Shown here: one piece after another, positions 21,601 through 34,327 of the stretch
Layout of the letters: every line of letters starts with the position of its first letter
Numbering within the stretch: position 1 is the first letter of the stretch
Source of the DNA: Rhytidiadelphus loreus
Taxonomy: Eukaryota; Streptophyta; Bryopsida; Hypnales; Hylocomiaceae
Direction of reading: 5' to 3'
NCBI GenBank assembly: GCA_947034895.1
Contig: OX344765.1
Span: 15,381,001 to 15,445,000, forward strand
DNA length: 64,000 bases
Notes under the pieces: generated by a model
Database searches by the model: none
The model's input: the letters and a program-made list of their open reading frames with translations, nothing else
What the model was told of the DNA's origin: nothing
Made by a program: the position numbers and the translations under genes

Positions 21601-24340
21601 CCACCTCACTATACAAAAATCAAATATGAGGATTCCCTCTCTATGCAACATGATCTCCAAAGTTCACATCACTGAGAAGTTGCAATTGTATAAATAAATG
21701 TGGATGGAGATTGATTCATTAGGTCCAAACACCTAAAAGGCTAGTTTTACAAATTTGTGGTATTGAAAATAGAAGTCTTCAACAATAGCGTAGATGAAAA
21801 GTCATTTTGTCTCAGACAACTTATTTACATTCTACTAAAATGGTAAAGATTTGAGATACTTACATAGATGTTGTCTACTTGCATGTAGCAAAGTATTAAT
21901 AAATTGCTTATGTCTTAGTCGCAAGATTTATCCAATACATAATTAATAGAGAGCCAAATAACAACTGTCATTTGTTACTTCATTGTCTATAATTTGCTTC
22001 TACTATTGTCATCTTTAACGCGGCTCCTCTTTGTTTGCAAGTCCAACAATCATAGCAACTTCTAATTTATTACAATGACTTTAATTATTTTATGTAAGTG
22101 GACTTTTGGATACCATAGCTGGCACTCACAAGGACGACAATAATGCAATTTTTGTAGGATATCAATGTTTACCTCCAAATAATGTCTCAAAATTGCCCAA
22201 AACCTTGGTACTACTTCAAACATCCATGGAATAAAATCAATTATCACATCCATTGTGATATATGTCAAAGCAATGACCCAAGACATGTGCAACCTCTCCA
22301 TCCCTCACAAATCCCAATTGTTTTATACCCTAATATTTTGTTGGGCTTTGGATCTAAAATTATAGTAGTAAATCCAATGACCTAAAACTACTATCCTTAG
22401 ATGATGTCTTCTTGACCCATGTACTTCACTATATCTTGTAATCCATATATACATGCGTTGAAATTTTTTATTGGAGGTTAGCTATTATTTCACAATAGAT
22501 ATGCCCCTATTATTTTCTACTTTTTGCCCATTCTCCTACACCCTATAGTAGTTAAAACTAAAATTTGAGACATTTAAACATGTCCCAATTGTAATTGAAA
22601 AATTTATACATGGTTTAGGATTGATAAGTACAACACACACATTCTAACTATATTGAACACAACCCACATAAACGGTACATATATAGACATCATATATTAT
22701 TCAAGAAATTTATACAAATAAATCACCTAGACCAAGGGTGCACCCTATAATTTTGCCCTTCTTTTGATTGTAAGATATGCATACTAGTGCTTTGTGATGT
22801 GCAATGGACAATGGTGGGTTATGGTAGATTGGAAGTGAATAATGGAAGTCCATATCTTTCATTAGTTTTATTGGCACCTTTAGTAGCATTGCTTCAATTG
22901 CATACCCAATTTAGAAAAGACAAGAGTTGGTGTACAACCACATCTCCATAAGAACCACAAGATCTAGTAATCAACAATAAAATTCACAATATGAAATCAA
23001 ATTACTTATATAAAAGAACCTCACCTTAGCGATCAATGGACCAACATGTAGCATAATGAAAAATTTTCAACTTCTTGAAGCATAGTTATGAATTACCACC
23101 ACCATCACAAAATCTACTCACTCCTACAGAGCTTCATCAATGAAAAAACAATGCTAGAAAATATATTTTATGTCATTTTATTGTTTGAGATTATTTTTGA
23201 TACAAGTATAAGAAGATTGAAGATCGTTAGATACAATCCAATGTGTCAATAGTCAAAAGTGGAAGCATGATTGGAAAACATATATTTTATTGATTATTAG
23301 AGGGTTTTTAATATGACATTTATACCAAAAGCATTGCAATTTCAATCTAGCAACAACTTAGTTATAGGCAACCCCGTAGGCAACTCATCAATTCTTTAGG
23401 ATTGCCAAGAATATCCTATACCATTGATTTAATCAAAAGTCCTTGAATTTCATTTATACAAGTACCAAATGCATTTTTAAAGTTTTAAATCATTTTCAAA
23501 TGTATAAAGGTTAATTTTTGATCATTTCACTAAATGTGGATGTTATAGAATGTATAAAGACATGCAAAGGTATATGACTTATTTTGCAATATTGAAAAAA
23601 CAATTTTAAAATTGTTATAAAAGAAGACCAACTTTGGTTGCAAACTTTGAGATTCATTAACTTCTGAGCTTTGATTACATTTTGCTTCAGAAGTGTGAGT
23701 ACCACACATACTGCAACTTCTGTATTCACTTTTACTTTTTCTTCACTCATTCTTGTGCTATGGCTTTGTGAATACAAATGTCCCTAACACTCAGTATTTT
23801 TTGAGTCACTGCATTACAGTGTCTAAATCTGAATCTCTGATTGTACGATGAGTGATGTCCAGCAATCCGGGAAAAGTCTCATTTTACTGAAAACCCTTTT
23901 AGTTGTACACATGTTACATTTGTAAATCTGAACTTCTGATTGTACGATAGCCTCGTGCCATGGAAGTTGATAAATCTAAGCTTTCTATCATACATACTAG
24001 CCTACTCTGACACCCCACGTCTGTTGCTCCACGATGACCCCTTTAATAGTTAACTTGTCAAGCACAAGTGGCAACATGCACAATGCCTCAATCGTCAGCA
24101 CGACTCGATCACACTCACGATTCCCATTCTTTTACCAAAATTCCTTCGCTCGAGAAAATGACAAAGATAATTGGTTTAGCTTCAAAAAACCAGTAGCCTC
24201 ACAAAGTTATAGCAACCGTTGCCGCCATTAAGCTGACTAGCAACAACTCACGCAATGGTGACCAAAACAACTGCAGATGAAAGGTTCAAACTTCACAACT
24301 GTTTCTGAACAAACTAAAATGGTTAATCCTCCAGCATAAA
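18643..24340. other. Long gene-free AT-rich stretch
   Basis: No gene, RNA gene or intact mobile-element frame recognised in 5.7 kb. The open frames present are short and without domain signatures. A MITE-like segment lies at 20230-20500. The last few hundred bases (from about 23800) are less AT-rich and may include the nitrobindin 3' UTR. A short duplicated phrase, CTGATTGTACGAT, occurs near 23838 and 23936. Confidence 0.5.
20230..20500. mobile_element. MITE-like element with AAGAGATT...AATCTCTT ends
   Basis: Starts AAGAGATTTTAGGCCTCTAAG and ends GAATTCCCAATCTCTT, with a poly-A/AT core and an internal TAATGTGG/CCACGT pair. The layout and core resemble 7730-8130 and 62985-63265. The target duplication is not clear. 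Confidence 0.45.
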
Positions 24341-26111
24341 TCAAACACCAGAAACCTTTCTCAAAACGGCTCGAAGATGAGGTTGCTGCTCATGACCATG
24401 AATAGCCATCTCCACTGTGTACCTCAACTCGTCCCCTTCCACTTCAAACACACGCCCAATGTCCGAAACCTGCATGCATTCTAAAGGGTAAGAAATTGAG
24501 GTATGCTCGTTGTCTCCTGTTAATCATTAGCCAGTGTTCCATATCACAACATAAAAGAGAAAATCCAATGAAATCTGGATTCATCCAGGGATCAACAAAA
24601 CCGTTTCTAACCTTTGAAGCGTTACCGACAAGACTAGTCTGTAGTTGCACTCTCTTCTTTTCTGCATCAAATGATCCTTTCTGCACAAAGAAAATAGGTG
24701 CATTAGGATACGAGGTCAGAGCAAGCTTTCAAAATACAACTGCGTTCACATGATATATCACATTGACTCAGTTCGATCTTCCATCCCAAACCAGTCCTGA
24801 GAATTTCATGAATGTGTGCTTTCCTTTCCATATACATTCACTACTTTATATATTTCACATCAAAGTACAATGAACTCCTGACAAAGAAGTTTAGACAAGA
24901 ATATATGTCTTCGTGCCTGAACTTCAGCCAGACCAGTGCTCTGAGCAATGACGACTTCAATAGAACCATCCGGCTTAGGACGCCAATATCCACTCTCTGC
25001 ATGCATGGGCTCCCCTGAAGCTGCTTTCCATGTCTTCTGGGAATAAGCAATCACCGGCTGCATCAAACCATGTCCAGTGAGAAACTAATCAATCAAATAA
25101 ACGAAAGAGAAGCACAAGCCTAGGCACTCGAGACAGAACACACATATCAAAGCTGCATCATTGCAGTAAAAGAACCAGTCCGAGGCTGCACCCATATCTC
25201 ATTTCCATTTCAAGCTTTTATCAAGTCAAATCTCACCACGTATTTCACAATAAACTGTCACTTTCATGACCCTTCATGAAACTTCTGAAATTTCCACTAG
25301 CTACCAACTGCTCTCGATCACGAGCTTAACATATTGCTCTCAACGATTGGGGAAAATCAATTTCTTCACAAGTGCACAAAGTCATGTGCACGTTTTCCTG
25401 CCTTATTATTTCATTCCACCAGTATAACCCTCAAAACCACATGCATTGAGCTTCCAACACGATATTTAAACCTAAAGGGGTAGATGGCCACCCACGCCCT
25501 TTCCCAATATCTTAGACGATCATTCTTTTGCGAAAAAAACATGACAAGAATTTCCCCTTACGCATCTTCAAAAATTCAAGTGCACTTGTAACAAATTGAT
25601 TGGCTTTTAAAAGCATCTGCAAATTTCAAAATGCTGCTGCAAAAACACATTCTCCACCAGTTCGTAGCGAACATGACGCGATCACTAGAAAAACGATTAC
25701 TGGATGAAACCACTCCGAATTCAAGCATCTTCGTGTAATTGTCAAGATTAGGGTTAGGAAAAAGGCATGAGCAGGAACAGGTTTACTCCGAAATGAGCAG
25801 AACCGAACCCCAGAAGCCATTTGTTAATTCAAACGATTCTGAAACCTCGAAAATCTTATCAAGGTCGGATCCAGATCGCCGGGACACAAAATCTAACAGG
25901 GTTTTCGAAACCAATTGTACTGAACATGGCATCCAAAATTTAACCAAGCCGAGTTAAGAGCCACCTTGCCAGAATGCCAGAGCTTGATCTCCTCGCCGTA
26001 CTTGAACGACTGAATGGTCGGGAAACCGCCTTCGCCTTCGCCGCGCCAGGTACCGAGCAGAAACGATATCGGCTGCAACAGCGGGTGCAGTGGGGGTGGA
26101 CCTTCCGCCAT
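24341..26111 (-). CDS. Nitrobindin-like heme-binding beta-barrel protein (THAP4 heme-domain family)
   Basis: Spliced minus-strand CDS: 26111-25965, 25057-24917, 24680-24612, 24469-24341. All joins are phase 0 and the product is 161 aa. The start MAEGPPPLHP is followed by FLLGTWRGEGEGGFPTI (residues ~17-33), the GxWxGxG signature of the family, then YGEEI, PMHAESGYWRPKPDGSIE, VVIAQSTGLAEVQ, LVGNASK and a C-terminal QQPHLRAVL. His150 in PHL matches the position of the proximal heme ligand in plant nitrobindin. Arabidopsis nitrobindin is about 166 aa, so the model is full length. The family binds ferric heme in a 10-strand barrel and reacts with NO and peroxynitrite; the physiological role in plants is unsettled. 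No targeting peptide is evident. Intron 2 begins with GC rather than GT (after 24917); using the GC site keeps the conserved VQ/KG junction. Exon 4 has only 43 codons. Confidence 0.93.
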
Positions 26112-26560
26112 AGCTAATAAAGTCTTGGGCTGTGAGTGTGTTCACCCCGTGCTTGCTTGTCCCGTTTCGGATTTCCAGAACAATGCGAGAGACGATTCTC
26201 TCGGGCGTCCAGCAGTCGCACCAAATTCAACGGAACCCTGGCCTGCGACCAGTAGTCGGCACTATCGCTATCTTAGCACTGCCAAATTGCACCCATTTCG
26301 CAAAAGATACGGAGTTTATCTTTTGCGAAAAATTACATAACTTATGGTAAAAGTACCTATTTCGGACAGCCTCTTTGGGTCCTTTTTGCTTTCTCATAAA
26401 GTGGAAACCCCTTAGTGTTGAAGCTTCTGAAATCACTGTTGAGTCTTCGCAGTAGCCACTCACAGTTCCACTCATTGACACAAGCATGACACAAGCATGA
26501 CAAGAACTTGCGTGAGCCAACCAATGATATTGATTACATTATAACTATAATCTCTCCCAA
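26112..26560 (-). promoter_or_regulatory. Upstream region of the nitrobindin-like gene
   Basis: Mixed-composition DNA directly upstream of the minus-strand ATG, less AT-rich than the flanking repeats. It probably holds the promoter and 5' UTR. It contains a perfect 14-bp inverted repeat (26296-26330). No confident TATA box was picked out. Confidence 0.45.
26296..26330. repeat. Perfect 14-bp inverted repeat upstream of nitrobindin gene
   Basis: TTTCGCAAAAGATA (26296-26309) is followed by a 7-bp spacer and its exact reverse complement (26317-26330). It lies about 185 bp upstream of the ATG. It may be a protein-binding palindrome or a hairpin in the leader. Confidence 0.85.
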
Positions 26561-29500
26561 GGGAGGGATTGTACCTCCTTGACAAGGGAAGCATTTTGGC
26601 TAGTGAACAATATTATGTTCCTTCATGGTTTTCTTTTATTAGGTTGACCTGTTGTGGACAATAGATGGATGCACTATTAATTGAGAAAGATTTTATGTTT
26701 GTACTTTTTCATCCACTTGTCTCTCTTTTCCCCTTGCACAGGGAGAAGTGTCAAAGCTAACCCGAATAGGTGAGTCTATGAGATCGGAATGGGTTTGAAT
26801 GAAAAATCTACATTTATATTGAATAAAATATTCATTCTTGGGGGAAAAAAATCATTTATTTATTTTGCATTCTTCCTCATCCTTATGTTTGCACACATTG
26901 TTCTCAATTTATCAACGAATTTCCCACATGAGGAGCCTTCAACCTAGTTGTAGGTTTGTACCTACAACCATTTGAAGGTATTTATAAAATATGCATCTAT
27001 GGCATAGGTATATTATAACATGGAAAGAGTCTATAATATAGATACCTATAATATAAATACCTATAATCATAGAAGGTGTCTATAATATAGACTCCTAAGT
27101 TCATGGGCACATAGATTCTATGCTCACATGTAAGCACTCCCCAAAATTTGCATTCTTTGGCAGGTTTGACCCTATCAGATTCCATCCCTCTAGGATTGTG
27201 TTAGTGTTGCAAACACTTGTAGCAAATATTGTTTTAAAAACAAACCTTACGATCAAAGACACCTAGGGAATGATCCCATTACAAGTTTTTTTCATTGAAT
27301 GAGATTTGGGCCACAATTAATGTCTAAGCCTTTTTGGATGATGGTAATAGAGTGATTAGTGAGTACAATAGGAACTTCCAACTTTTGAGTGTAAATTCAT
27401 TGCAAGAAATGGATTTTTTAGGTCTTTATGTTGTATCCATGTTAGAAAATATTATGACTACTTCAAGTGAGTAAGATGAGCATTATGGATACAATTTTTG
27501 TTGGTTTGGAGGTAGTCTAGGGACTCTTTTGGACAACACACTTCAAAAATTCATAACAAATTCATACTTTGTTGAAAAAAGGTAATTTCAATAATGGACA
27601 ATTTCATTAAAATGGCGGTATTCCATGTGCCATTTTTAGACCGCCTAGTCTAAACTATAAAAGTGACATCTAGGATTGGTATAGATTTAAGAAATATTTG
27701 ACTTGTATAGATTTCAAAAATCTAGGATAGTTATAGATTTCACACCGCATGATCTAAACAATAAAAGTGACATCTAAAATAAGTGTAGATTTCAAACATC
27801 TAAGATAGGTATAGATTTCAAACATCTAAGACAATTGTACATTTCAGACCACCCAGTTTGAACCATAAAAACTACCCAAGTAACGGAATGGCACCATTTT
27901 AACGAAATTGCCCATAATAGCATTTTTTGTATCTCACATTTGTCTTTAATTATATGAGATTTTTTTCTAATTTCAGCAATTATGGCATGATGGTAAACTC
28001 CTACTTCTAACTACAATGGGTTGTTTTACCTAATGAAAGTTAGCTTCAAGCTAGTATTATGACATTCAATAGCCTTCATGCCCACTACCTTTCTTTCATA
28101 CACCGTTCTAGATCACATTGAGCCTCCACCTATCCACTTAATTAGCTATTGATGAAGTATTGTTGGATGTAGAATATTCTATACCATCTATTGTAGAGCC
28201 AACATAGTGACAGTCCATGCTACTAAATGTTTTTTTAAAACTAAAAACATATCACATTTTCAATTAGATTTGTGAATTAGTTTAGTAAAAAAAGATAGTT
28301 TGGAGTGGTACACTTCAAGCTCCCAAAATTTATGTATCTTTTCAATATACTATTCTACATTTACATCAATTGGAGTATCTACTTATGCTGTGAGAGGAGC
28401 AAAATATCTTTAGTGATCTGAAGGGGTCAAAAGGATCCCACTACATTCATGCCACCTCCCAAGTCCCAAATCTACATTGTGTGGGGATATTTTATTCTTC
28501 ATAGGGTTAAAATATGCCTCCTTGGAATGAATGTCTTTTGGAGGCATTATATGTGTACATTTGGGGCAAGGTTAAGAAAATCAAATAATTTGGAACACTT
28601 TCATTGGTCAAGCTAATACAACCTCTTGATATATGAAAGTGCTCAATTTTTAAATTTCTTTCAAGGTCTAGCCTTACTATATATGTGAATAACTCATAAG
28701 GATAACTCATGGTATCAATTATTCTTTGGGGGAATAATTAGTACTAGATATTGATAAAATTTGGAACCTAACTTCAAGCGTAGATGAGATTGAAATAAAT
28801 AAATGTGACCAGCTTAATATTCTAAAAGTTGTAAAATGTTGCCCTTCGTTTGTTTACATTATGTATATATGGAAAGACAGTAATATATAATTGCATGTCT
28901 CTAATATTCAATCTTCTTTCAAATCCAAGTTTTTAATCCCATCTTTGCAATTCTAAGAGGCAAAGAGGGATTTTAGATTTTTAGAACCATCTAAGATGAA
29001 AATAATTTTATAACTTGTAGGAAATTATAAATTTTAGCCAAGTATAGATTTTTTCTCGTGAAGATTTATTTTGAATTGCCAAAAAATGTATTGTAGCCAC
29101 CAAAATATTATGCAAATTTTATTAGAATGGTAGGATTAACCAAAACTCTTGGAGCCACTCCAACAAAAATAAAAAAATACATTGTTCCTTGTATTGACTT
29201 TAACCTTGAAAGTTGAACCTTTATTGGGGCCAATGCTTCAAATTCCTACACTTTCATAGCTTCAATTTTGTGATTATATAGTTATTTTTTTAAAGATGAG
29301 ATAATTTTTCCTGTATAAGTTTTTTTTTTAAATTAGAAATTATTGATGATTTTTTAAGGAGTAAACACAATTGATATCAAATACAAAATAAGGCAAAGAC
29401 TACTATGGGATAGGATTTCAAGTAGGTTAAAAATGAAGAGGTAGCAATTTTGGTCGGTCTAGCTTAACCACCAAATCTTTTATGCTTCTCAACTACAATT

Positions 29501-30041
29501 TGGAATAGATGAGCTAATCCATGCTTGTCTCCCTTTCTACTAGGGTCTTGTTGTTACAACATTGTCTAAATAAGGGTTGCTTTACATTTAGAAGCCAAGC
29601 CAATTTTGTGGAATGGATTTATTAAAAAAAGACATGATCTAACATAGTCCAAGCTTGCAAAATTGGGTGCACCAAAAATGGGAGGCCAACTCTTGGCCTT
29701 AGGGCAATGTCATATTTCAATTTAAAACCTCATTTTTTATTAAATATTATTTTTTTCAACAAATTAGATCATGTTGGATTTTGTATAATCAAGGGGAATT
29801 GACCCAAACTCTAGGTGTAAAGTGGCCTTGAAAATTTCAACCCCTCTCTCTCTATTTTGTAGGTTTTATTGAATCAACGTGGCTTCTTGGCCTCAAGGCC
29901 TTTACATATGTGAGAATTGACCCCCGTTATAATCTTATTCTAATGAATAGTTGAAGATGGCCTTCAGCTGAAATTTTGTGCAATTGGCCTCAAAGGGAAT
30001 TGACCTGGCTTCCAGGTGTAAAGCATCTCTAAGAATGTACA
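26561..30041. other. Gene-free AT-rich intergenic DNA
   Basis: No gene recognised. A CTATAATATAGATACCTATA array at about 27000-27125 is related to the Mutator-like MITE interiors. The inverted-end element at 27592-27917 is listed separately. A phrase GAATTGACC...GGTGTAAAG recurs near 29800 and 30000. Confidence 0.5.
27592..27917. mobile_element. Inverted-end element with internal 26-bp tandem units
   Basis: The left end TAATGGACAATTTCATTAAA and the inverted right end TTATGGGCAATTTCGTTAAA share about 35 of the first 40 bases. The interior carries repeated AACATCTAAGATAGGTATAG units. The target duplication is uncertain (TA or short AT). Confidence 0.6.
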
Positions 30042-30517
30042 TTAACCCCTCATTGCCCAAGGGGACCAAAAGTGTCCTCACATAGTTTCATGTCCAATTC
30101 AAAGTGTTGTAACTTCTGCATCCGATGTCCAAATTCAATAAAAACTTGTTGGTAAATTTGCACTCTCTCTTCTAGTTTATATGGTAAAATTTACATATCA
30201 ATACAAGATGTTTTGATTTGTTGAAAGCCAATTGAAGTTCATAGGTCCAATTTGAGTACACCAAATTGCATTCGAAGGCCACAACTTTGGGGGTTTGTAT
30301 CTCCTTCATCCAATGTTTGTTTTCAACAAAATAAAAATAAATTGTTGGTTTATGTTCCCCTTGAAGTTTAGTTATTGTAATAAAAATTTCATTTCAATCC
30401 AAGTTGTTTTGAATGTTTGGTAGCAATTCAAAGTTCTAAATCCCCTACTACAGAACTGGGTTCAAAAAATAGTATTGCAGAAGACCCCCGGTGGCCATTT
30501 GGTCTTTTAGGGGATAA
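30042..30517. mobile_element. TTAA-bounded (piggyBac-like) element A
   Basis: Starts TTAACCCCTCATTGCCCAAGG and ends GGTCTTTTAGGGGATAA, the right TTAA having one substitution. Its left 170 bp match 54967-55140 closely (GGGGACCAAAAGTGTC, then CACATAGTTTCA). It abuts element B and shares the four border bases with it. Confidence 0.6.
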
Positions 30518-30841
30518 CCCATTAAGGACCATGGTTGATTTTGGGGGCGGGCAAGACGATTTGTGGTCTTAAGAAAAACATGGAAAGAAATACTAAATAG
30601 TGATGCATTTTAGAAATTTGACCTAACCAATGGATTTCGAATGAATGTTTGAGGTTTTGCAATAAATACATGACAAGTTTTGCATTGATTTTTGTATTGA
30701 TTTTTGTATTTTCAGCCAATATTTTGTTCATTTTTTTACCCCCAAAATTACATACTAGCACATATTGTCATGATTCTTGTCCCAATGCATTCAATTTACA
30801 ATTCCTCACATCCGCCTTTTTTTGTTTGTAACCAAATTCAT

Positions 30842-31272
30842 TAGGGGTAGTCACACCTTCTTCACTTGGCACTTGGAGAATGGAGAATGAGAAGTTTGGA
30901 GGAGCCAATGGGAAGCCGTGGTGAGTGAAGAAGGTGTGACACCCCTAAAAGATGTGTTGAGAGTGGAGAATGAAAAAAGTGGAGAAGCAACTTACCTAAA
31001 CCTAATATTAGACATAAAGTTGGAGGGAAATCGGCAACAACAAAGGTAAAGCGGCAATGAAAGGTAAAAGTGTAGAGCACAAAGGAATCTTCTTATGTGG
31101 ATATATCTTCCGCACTCCCAATCTTCACCTCAAGAGGTGAAGACTAGGAGTGCGGAAGATATATCCAACTAAGTATATTCTACCAACATGAAGCCAACCC
31201 CAAGCTGCCACCTTTCCATACTCCATTCTCCATTCTCGAAGCGCAAAGTGAAGAAGGTGTGACTACCTCTAT
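30842..31272. mobile_element. Nested MITE with GTAGTCACACCTTCTTCACTT ends
   Basis: The left end TAGGGGTAGTCACACCTTC and the inverted right end AGAGGTAGTCACACCTTC match over about 50 bp, including GAGAATGGAGAATG. A third, inverted copy of the end lies inside, at about 30919-30950. A related half-copy lies near 34825-34885, past the SEC14 3' end. Confidence 0.65.
31098..31167. repeat. Near-perfect 34-bp hairpin with 2-base loop
   Basis: 31098-31131 (TGGATATATCTTCCGCACTC...CACCTC) and 31134-31167 are reverse complements with two mismatches, separated by AA. It is the centre of the nested MITE. Confidence 0.85.
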
Positions 31273-31329
31273 TGTAAAACTCTCTCTACCAATGAAAAAA
31301 TGGTTGACCGGTCCTTAATGGGTTAAAGA

Positions 31330-32346
31330 CTTGTGAGATTGAGTGCAATTCCCTTCCTGGCTCGAGCTCCGTCACTATTTCTAGAAACTACTAACTTTGG
31401 AGTGATCCAAATTTAGGTCGAGATCATGAATCTTTCCGCGTGCCTGCCTCACTCTGGCGTTTCTCGCATTCCTTACTTATTGTTCCTGTGCAATTTTACT
31501 CTTTTTCCATCCATTTGTTCGTGTTTTCCTCTCCAAGACCACGGCAGCTTCTGACAGGAGACGACTGATGGTGAATTCGATTATTGCTGGTGACGCTCTG
31601 TGGGATGGTGATGGTGATGCGAAGGTGCTGTCTTCTGTCGTCACAATTAAGCTTACTGTCGCAACGGAAATTATTGCTCCGTATGAGCAGGCACTGTATG
31701 CAAACTGAAATTACCATATTAGCCTGCAGGGTCAATGAAACTGAAAGTGGGTGAACGGATTTGTCCCTTTTCTCACTTGCGCTGCAAGAGAAAGCGTGAG
31801 ATGGTCAAGAGACTCAAGGCTTAAGTAGATTTTGGGGTGGATCCCGATTCGATTCTCTCCCTCCCCCGCCCGACGGCCCAAGTTTGCCCCTTTTGAGCAC
31901 ACCCCTCCACGTTTGCTGTGGACAAAAGCCTGTTGTCAGGCCACCTGGGCACGGAAGCCCGCAATGATGCTTCCCCACCTACTGTGAAGTGCCTTTATCA
32001 GTGCGAGAGTGACTGGAGCCTCGTACTTCAGGCTTACGTACATTCCATTCTCCGTTTTCAAACAATTTGGATCTTCTCTTCCCCAGATCTCCTCAACTCT
32101 CTTCACTGGGCTCTGTCTCTGCCATTGCACTCCATCCACCCTTTTGGGTACCAAGTGATTTTCTGTGAGAGCGCACCTGGGAAGGGATTGGTGAGTCTTG
32201 TTTGGAGGTTTGATCAGTTGGTTGTATTTGGTAATGCAACGTTAAAATTTCTGCGGGGACTGATATTCTGTTCTTTCGGGGCATGAACAGATTTTTTTCT
32301 TTCTTTCTTTCTGTAAGGTGTGACCCTGGAGGGAATTTGAGCGGAG
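31330..32346 (+). promoter_or_regulatory. Promoter/leader of the SEC14-like gene with probable 5'-UTR intron
   Basis: This is a unique, moderate-GC stretch between the repeat block ending at 31326 and ATG 32347. A strong donor (GTGAGT at 32191) and an acceptor after a T/C-rich tract (TTTCTTTCTTTCTGTAAG, ending 32317) predict a 127-bp intron in the 5' UTR. No domain was found in the short frames here. Confidence 0.45.
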
Positions 32347-34327
32347 ATGAAGCGTTTTATGTCATCGAAAGGAGGGCAGGATGAGCCGATTTCCTACGAG
32401 GACGAGGAAGCTACGGTACTCTTGAACTTACCTACTGTCACTCTCTGTTTCTCAGCTTCAGATCGATCATGGAGTTTCTTACAAGGAAAACCAACATTAA
32501 ATGCCTTGGATATTGAAGCCTGGCAGGCATAGACGTAATGCATGTTGAGTAAGCCTATGTACGTTACATCACTTGGAGATGGCAGCATGCATTGTGTTCT
32601 CGTGGCAATTATTTGTTGTGATCTCGCAGGTGTTTTGAGTTTGATGGGAATTCATTTGATATGCCAGGTGAATGACTTGAGGACAGTATTGGGGCCTCTC
32701 AGTGGACGTGCATTGCAGTATACAAACGATGGTTGCCTCAGGCGGTACCTTCGTGCTCGCAATTGGAGTGTCAAGAAAGCAGAGAAGATGCTGCGAGATT
32801 CTATTGCTTGGAGAGCAACTTATAAACCGGAGGAAATCCGCTGGGTTAGTGTCCCACATTGCCATTTCTGTGATCTTGTCATTGGAGCTGCTGATTTTAC
32901 TGTGAATGTGGCAACTTTATGGCTCACATTACGGGGACGAGAGCTGCTGAGGGCCCCCTCCCCCTGAAATGTACAGTACACTTCGGGCACAATCCTCTCC
33001 ACAGGACATTCACTGGGTGTCCCCTTCTTCCCTGAGCAGCACTCTACCTGTGGTAATGCGTGATGCTGTTGTTTTTGAGTTTCAATAACATGGTGATTGT
33101 TGCAGGAAGACATTGCTACCGAATCGGAGACGGGCAAAGTGTACAGAGCGAATTGTACAGATAAACAGGGGCATTCAGTTCTGCAGTTGCGCCCTGGGAC
33201 GCAGGTGAAGCATCTGGCGATGTTGACACTGAATTTGGTTTACACTTGAGAGTTAACTGTGGGGGGGTAGTTTAGCAAATGCAGATTGTCAGTGTTAATT
33301 TATTAGGGTAGTTTCTGTAAGCTTCCAACTCGAAAAGCGTCAGTGGCATTGTGTTCATTGGATGCATGTCAGTGTGTACATTGAGAGCATGGCATATTGT
33401 CTCATTGGATTCATGTTAGTGTGTTCATTGAAAGCATTGATGTTTTTGTCTGCGTATTCATTGAAATTACCTTCCTGGCTCAGAATACGACATCGCGGGA
33501 CGATCAGATCAAACAGCTGGTGTATATGATGGAGAATGCCGTTTTAAACCTACCAGATGGGCAAGAGCAGATGGTCTGGTTAATAAATTTCACAGGGTGG
33601 AGTATGAGTAAGGCCATTCCTGTCAGAACTGTTCAGGAAATTGCCCACATCTTGCAGAACCATTACCCCGAGCGACTGGGTTTTGCAATTATGTACGACC
33701 CTCCTCGCTTATTTGAAACTTTCTGGCTGGTGAGTTTCTTTCTACTTGATCGCGTGTGCCTGCGGTAGTGTTTTTATTTAGAGCCATAAGGAAGGCGTAT
33801 TTTAATGTCTTCGCCCTAAACACCCGTCCTAGGGCTTTAAGGTCTCAGTTTGAGGTTTTTGTGTAAGAAGCTGTTCTCAGGTTTTCCAAATTTCATGGTT
33901 GGTTTCTCCACTCGAATTTCCTTGCAATTCTGTTGTCTGAATGTGAATTGTCTTGGGGGTATCTGAAATCGTTTGTGCAAGAGCTGCCGACAATGATGGT
34001 GCAATATAAAAGTATAGAAATGAAATGTGTGAAGTACCCACTCAACAGTTCTTCACAGTTCTTGAATTCTACGTTAACTTGGCATTTTGTAAACAGATCG
34101 TGAAGCCATTTTTGGATACCAAAACAGCAAAGAAAGTGAAGATTGTGCACAGTGCCGACCCTGCGTCAATGAAGCTTGTCAACGATCTGTTTGATTCTAG
34201 CACGTTGGAGGAATTGCTAAGAGAGGATCACTTTAACCTGGAAGAGGTCTCCAAACAGATGTGTCAAGATGATGCCAAGTTTGGTTTGCGGAGAAAGTTG
34301 GCAGATGAACGTCAGGAGGGTGCCTGA
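32347..34327 (+). CDS. SEC14-like CRAL-TRIO domain protein (phosphatidylinositol/lipid transfer type)
   Basis: Spliced CDS: 32347-32415, 32668-32844, 33106-33204, 33484-33729, 34097-34327. All introns are GT-AG and phase 0; the product is 273 aa. A CRAL-TRIO N-terminal helical segment spans ~24-82 (LRRYLRARNWSVKKAEKML, then RATYKPEEIRW). The CRAL-TRIO lipid-binding fold spans ~85-235 (ATESETGKVYR, MMENAVLNLPDGQEQMVWLI, LQNHYPERLGFAIMYDPPRLFETFW, VKPFLDTKTAKKVKIVHS). This matches the small plant Sec14p-like proteins without GOLD or nodulin extensions, about 255-315 aa. Relatives exchange phospholipids between membranes; the ligand cannot be told from sequence. No signal peptide or membrane segment is seen. 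The start lies about 30 bp after a likely leader-intron acceptor; Met5 is an alternative start. Confidence 0.92.

Larger units (their letters stand above)
30514..31326. mobile_element. TTAA-bounded (piggyBac-like) element B
   Basis: Starts ATAACCCATTAAGGACC; its right end, read inverted, is TTAACCCATTAAGGACCGG. The two ends match for about 16 bases. The interior is interrupted by a second inverted-end element at 30842-31272. The frame at 30522-30761 on minus shows no domain. Confidence 0.6.
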
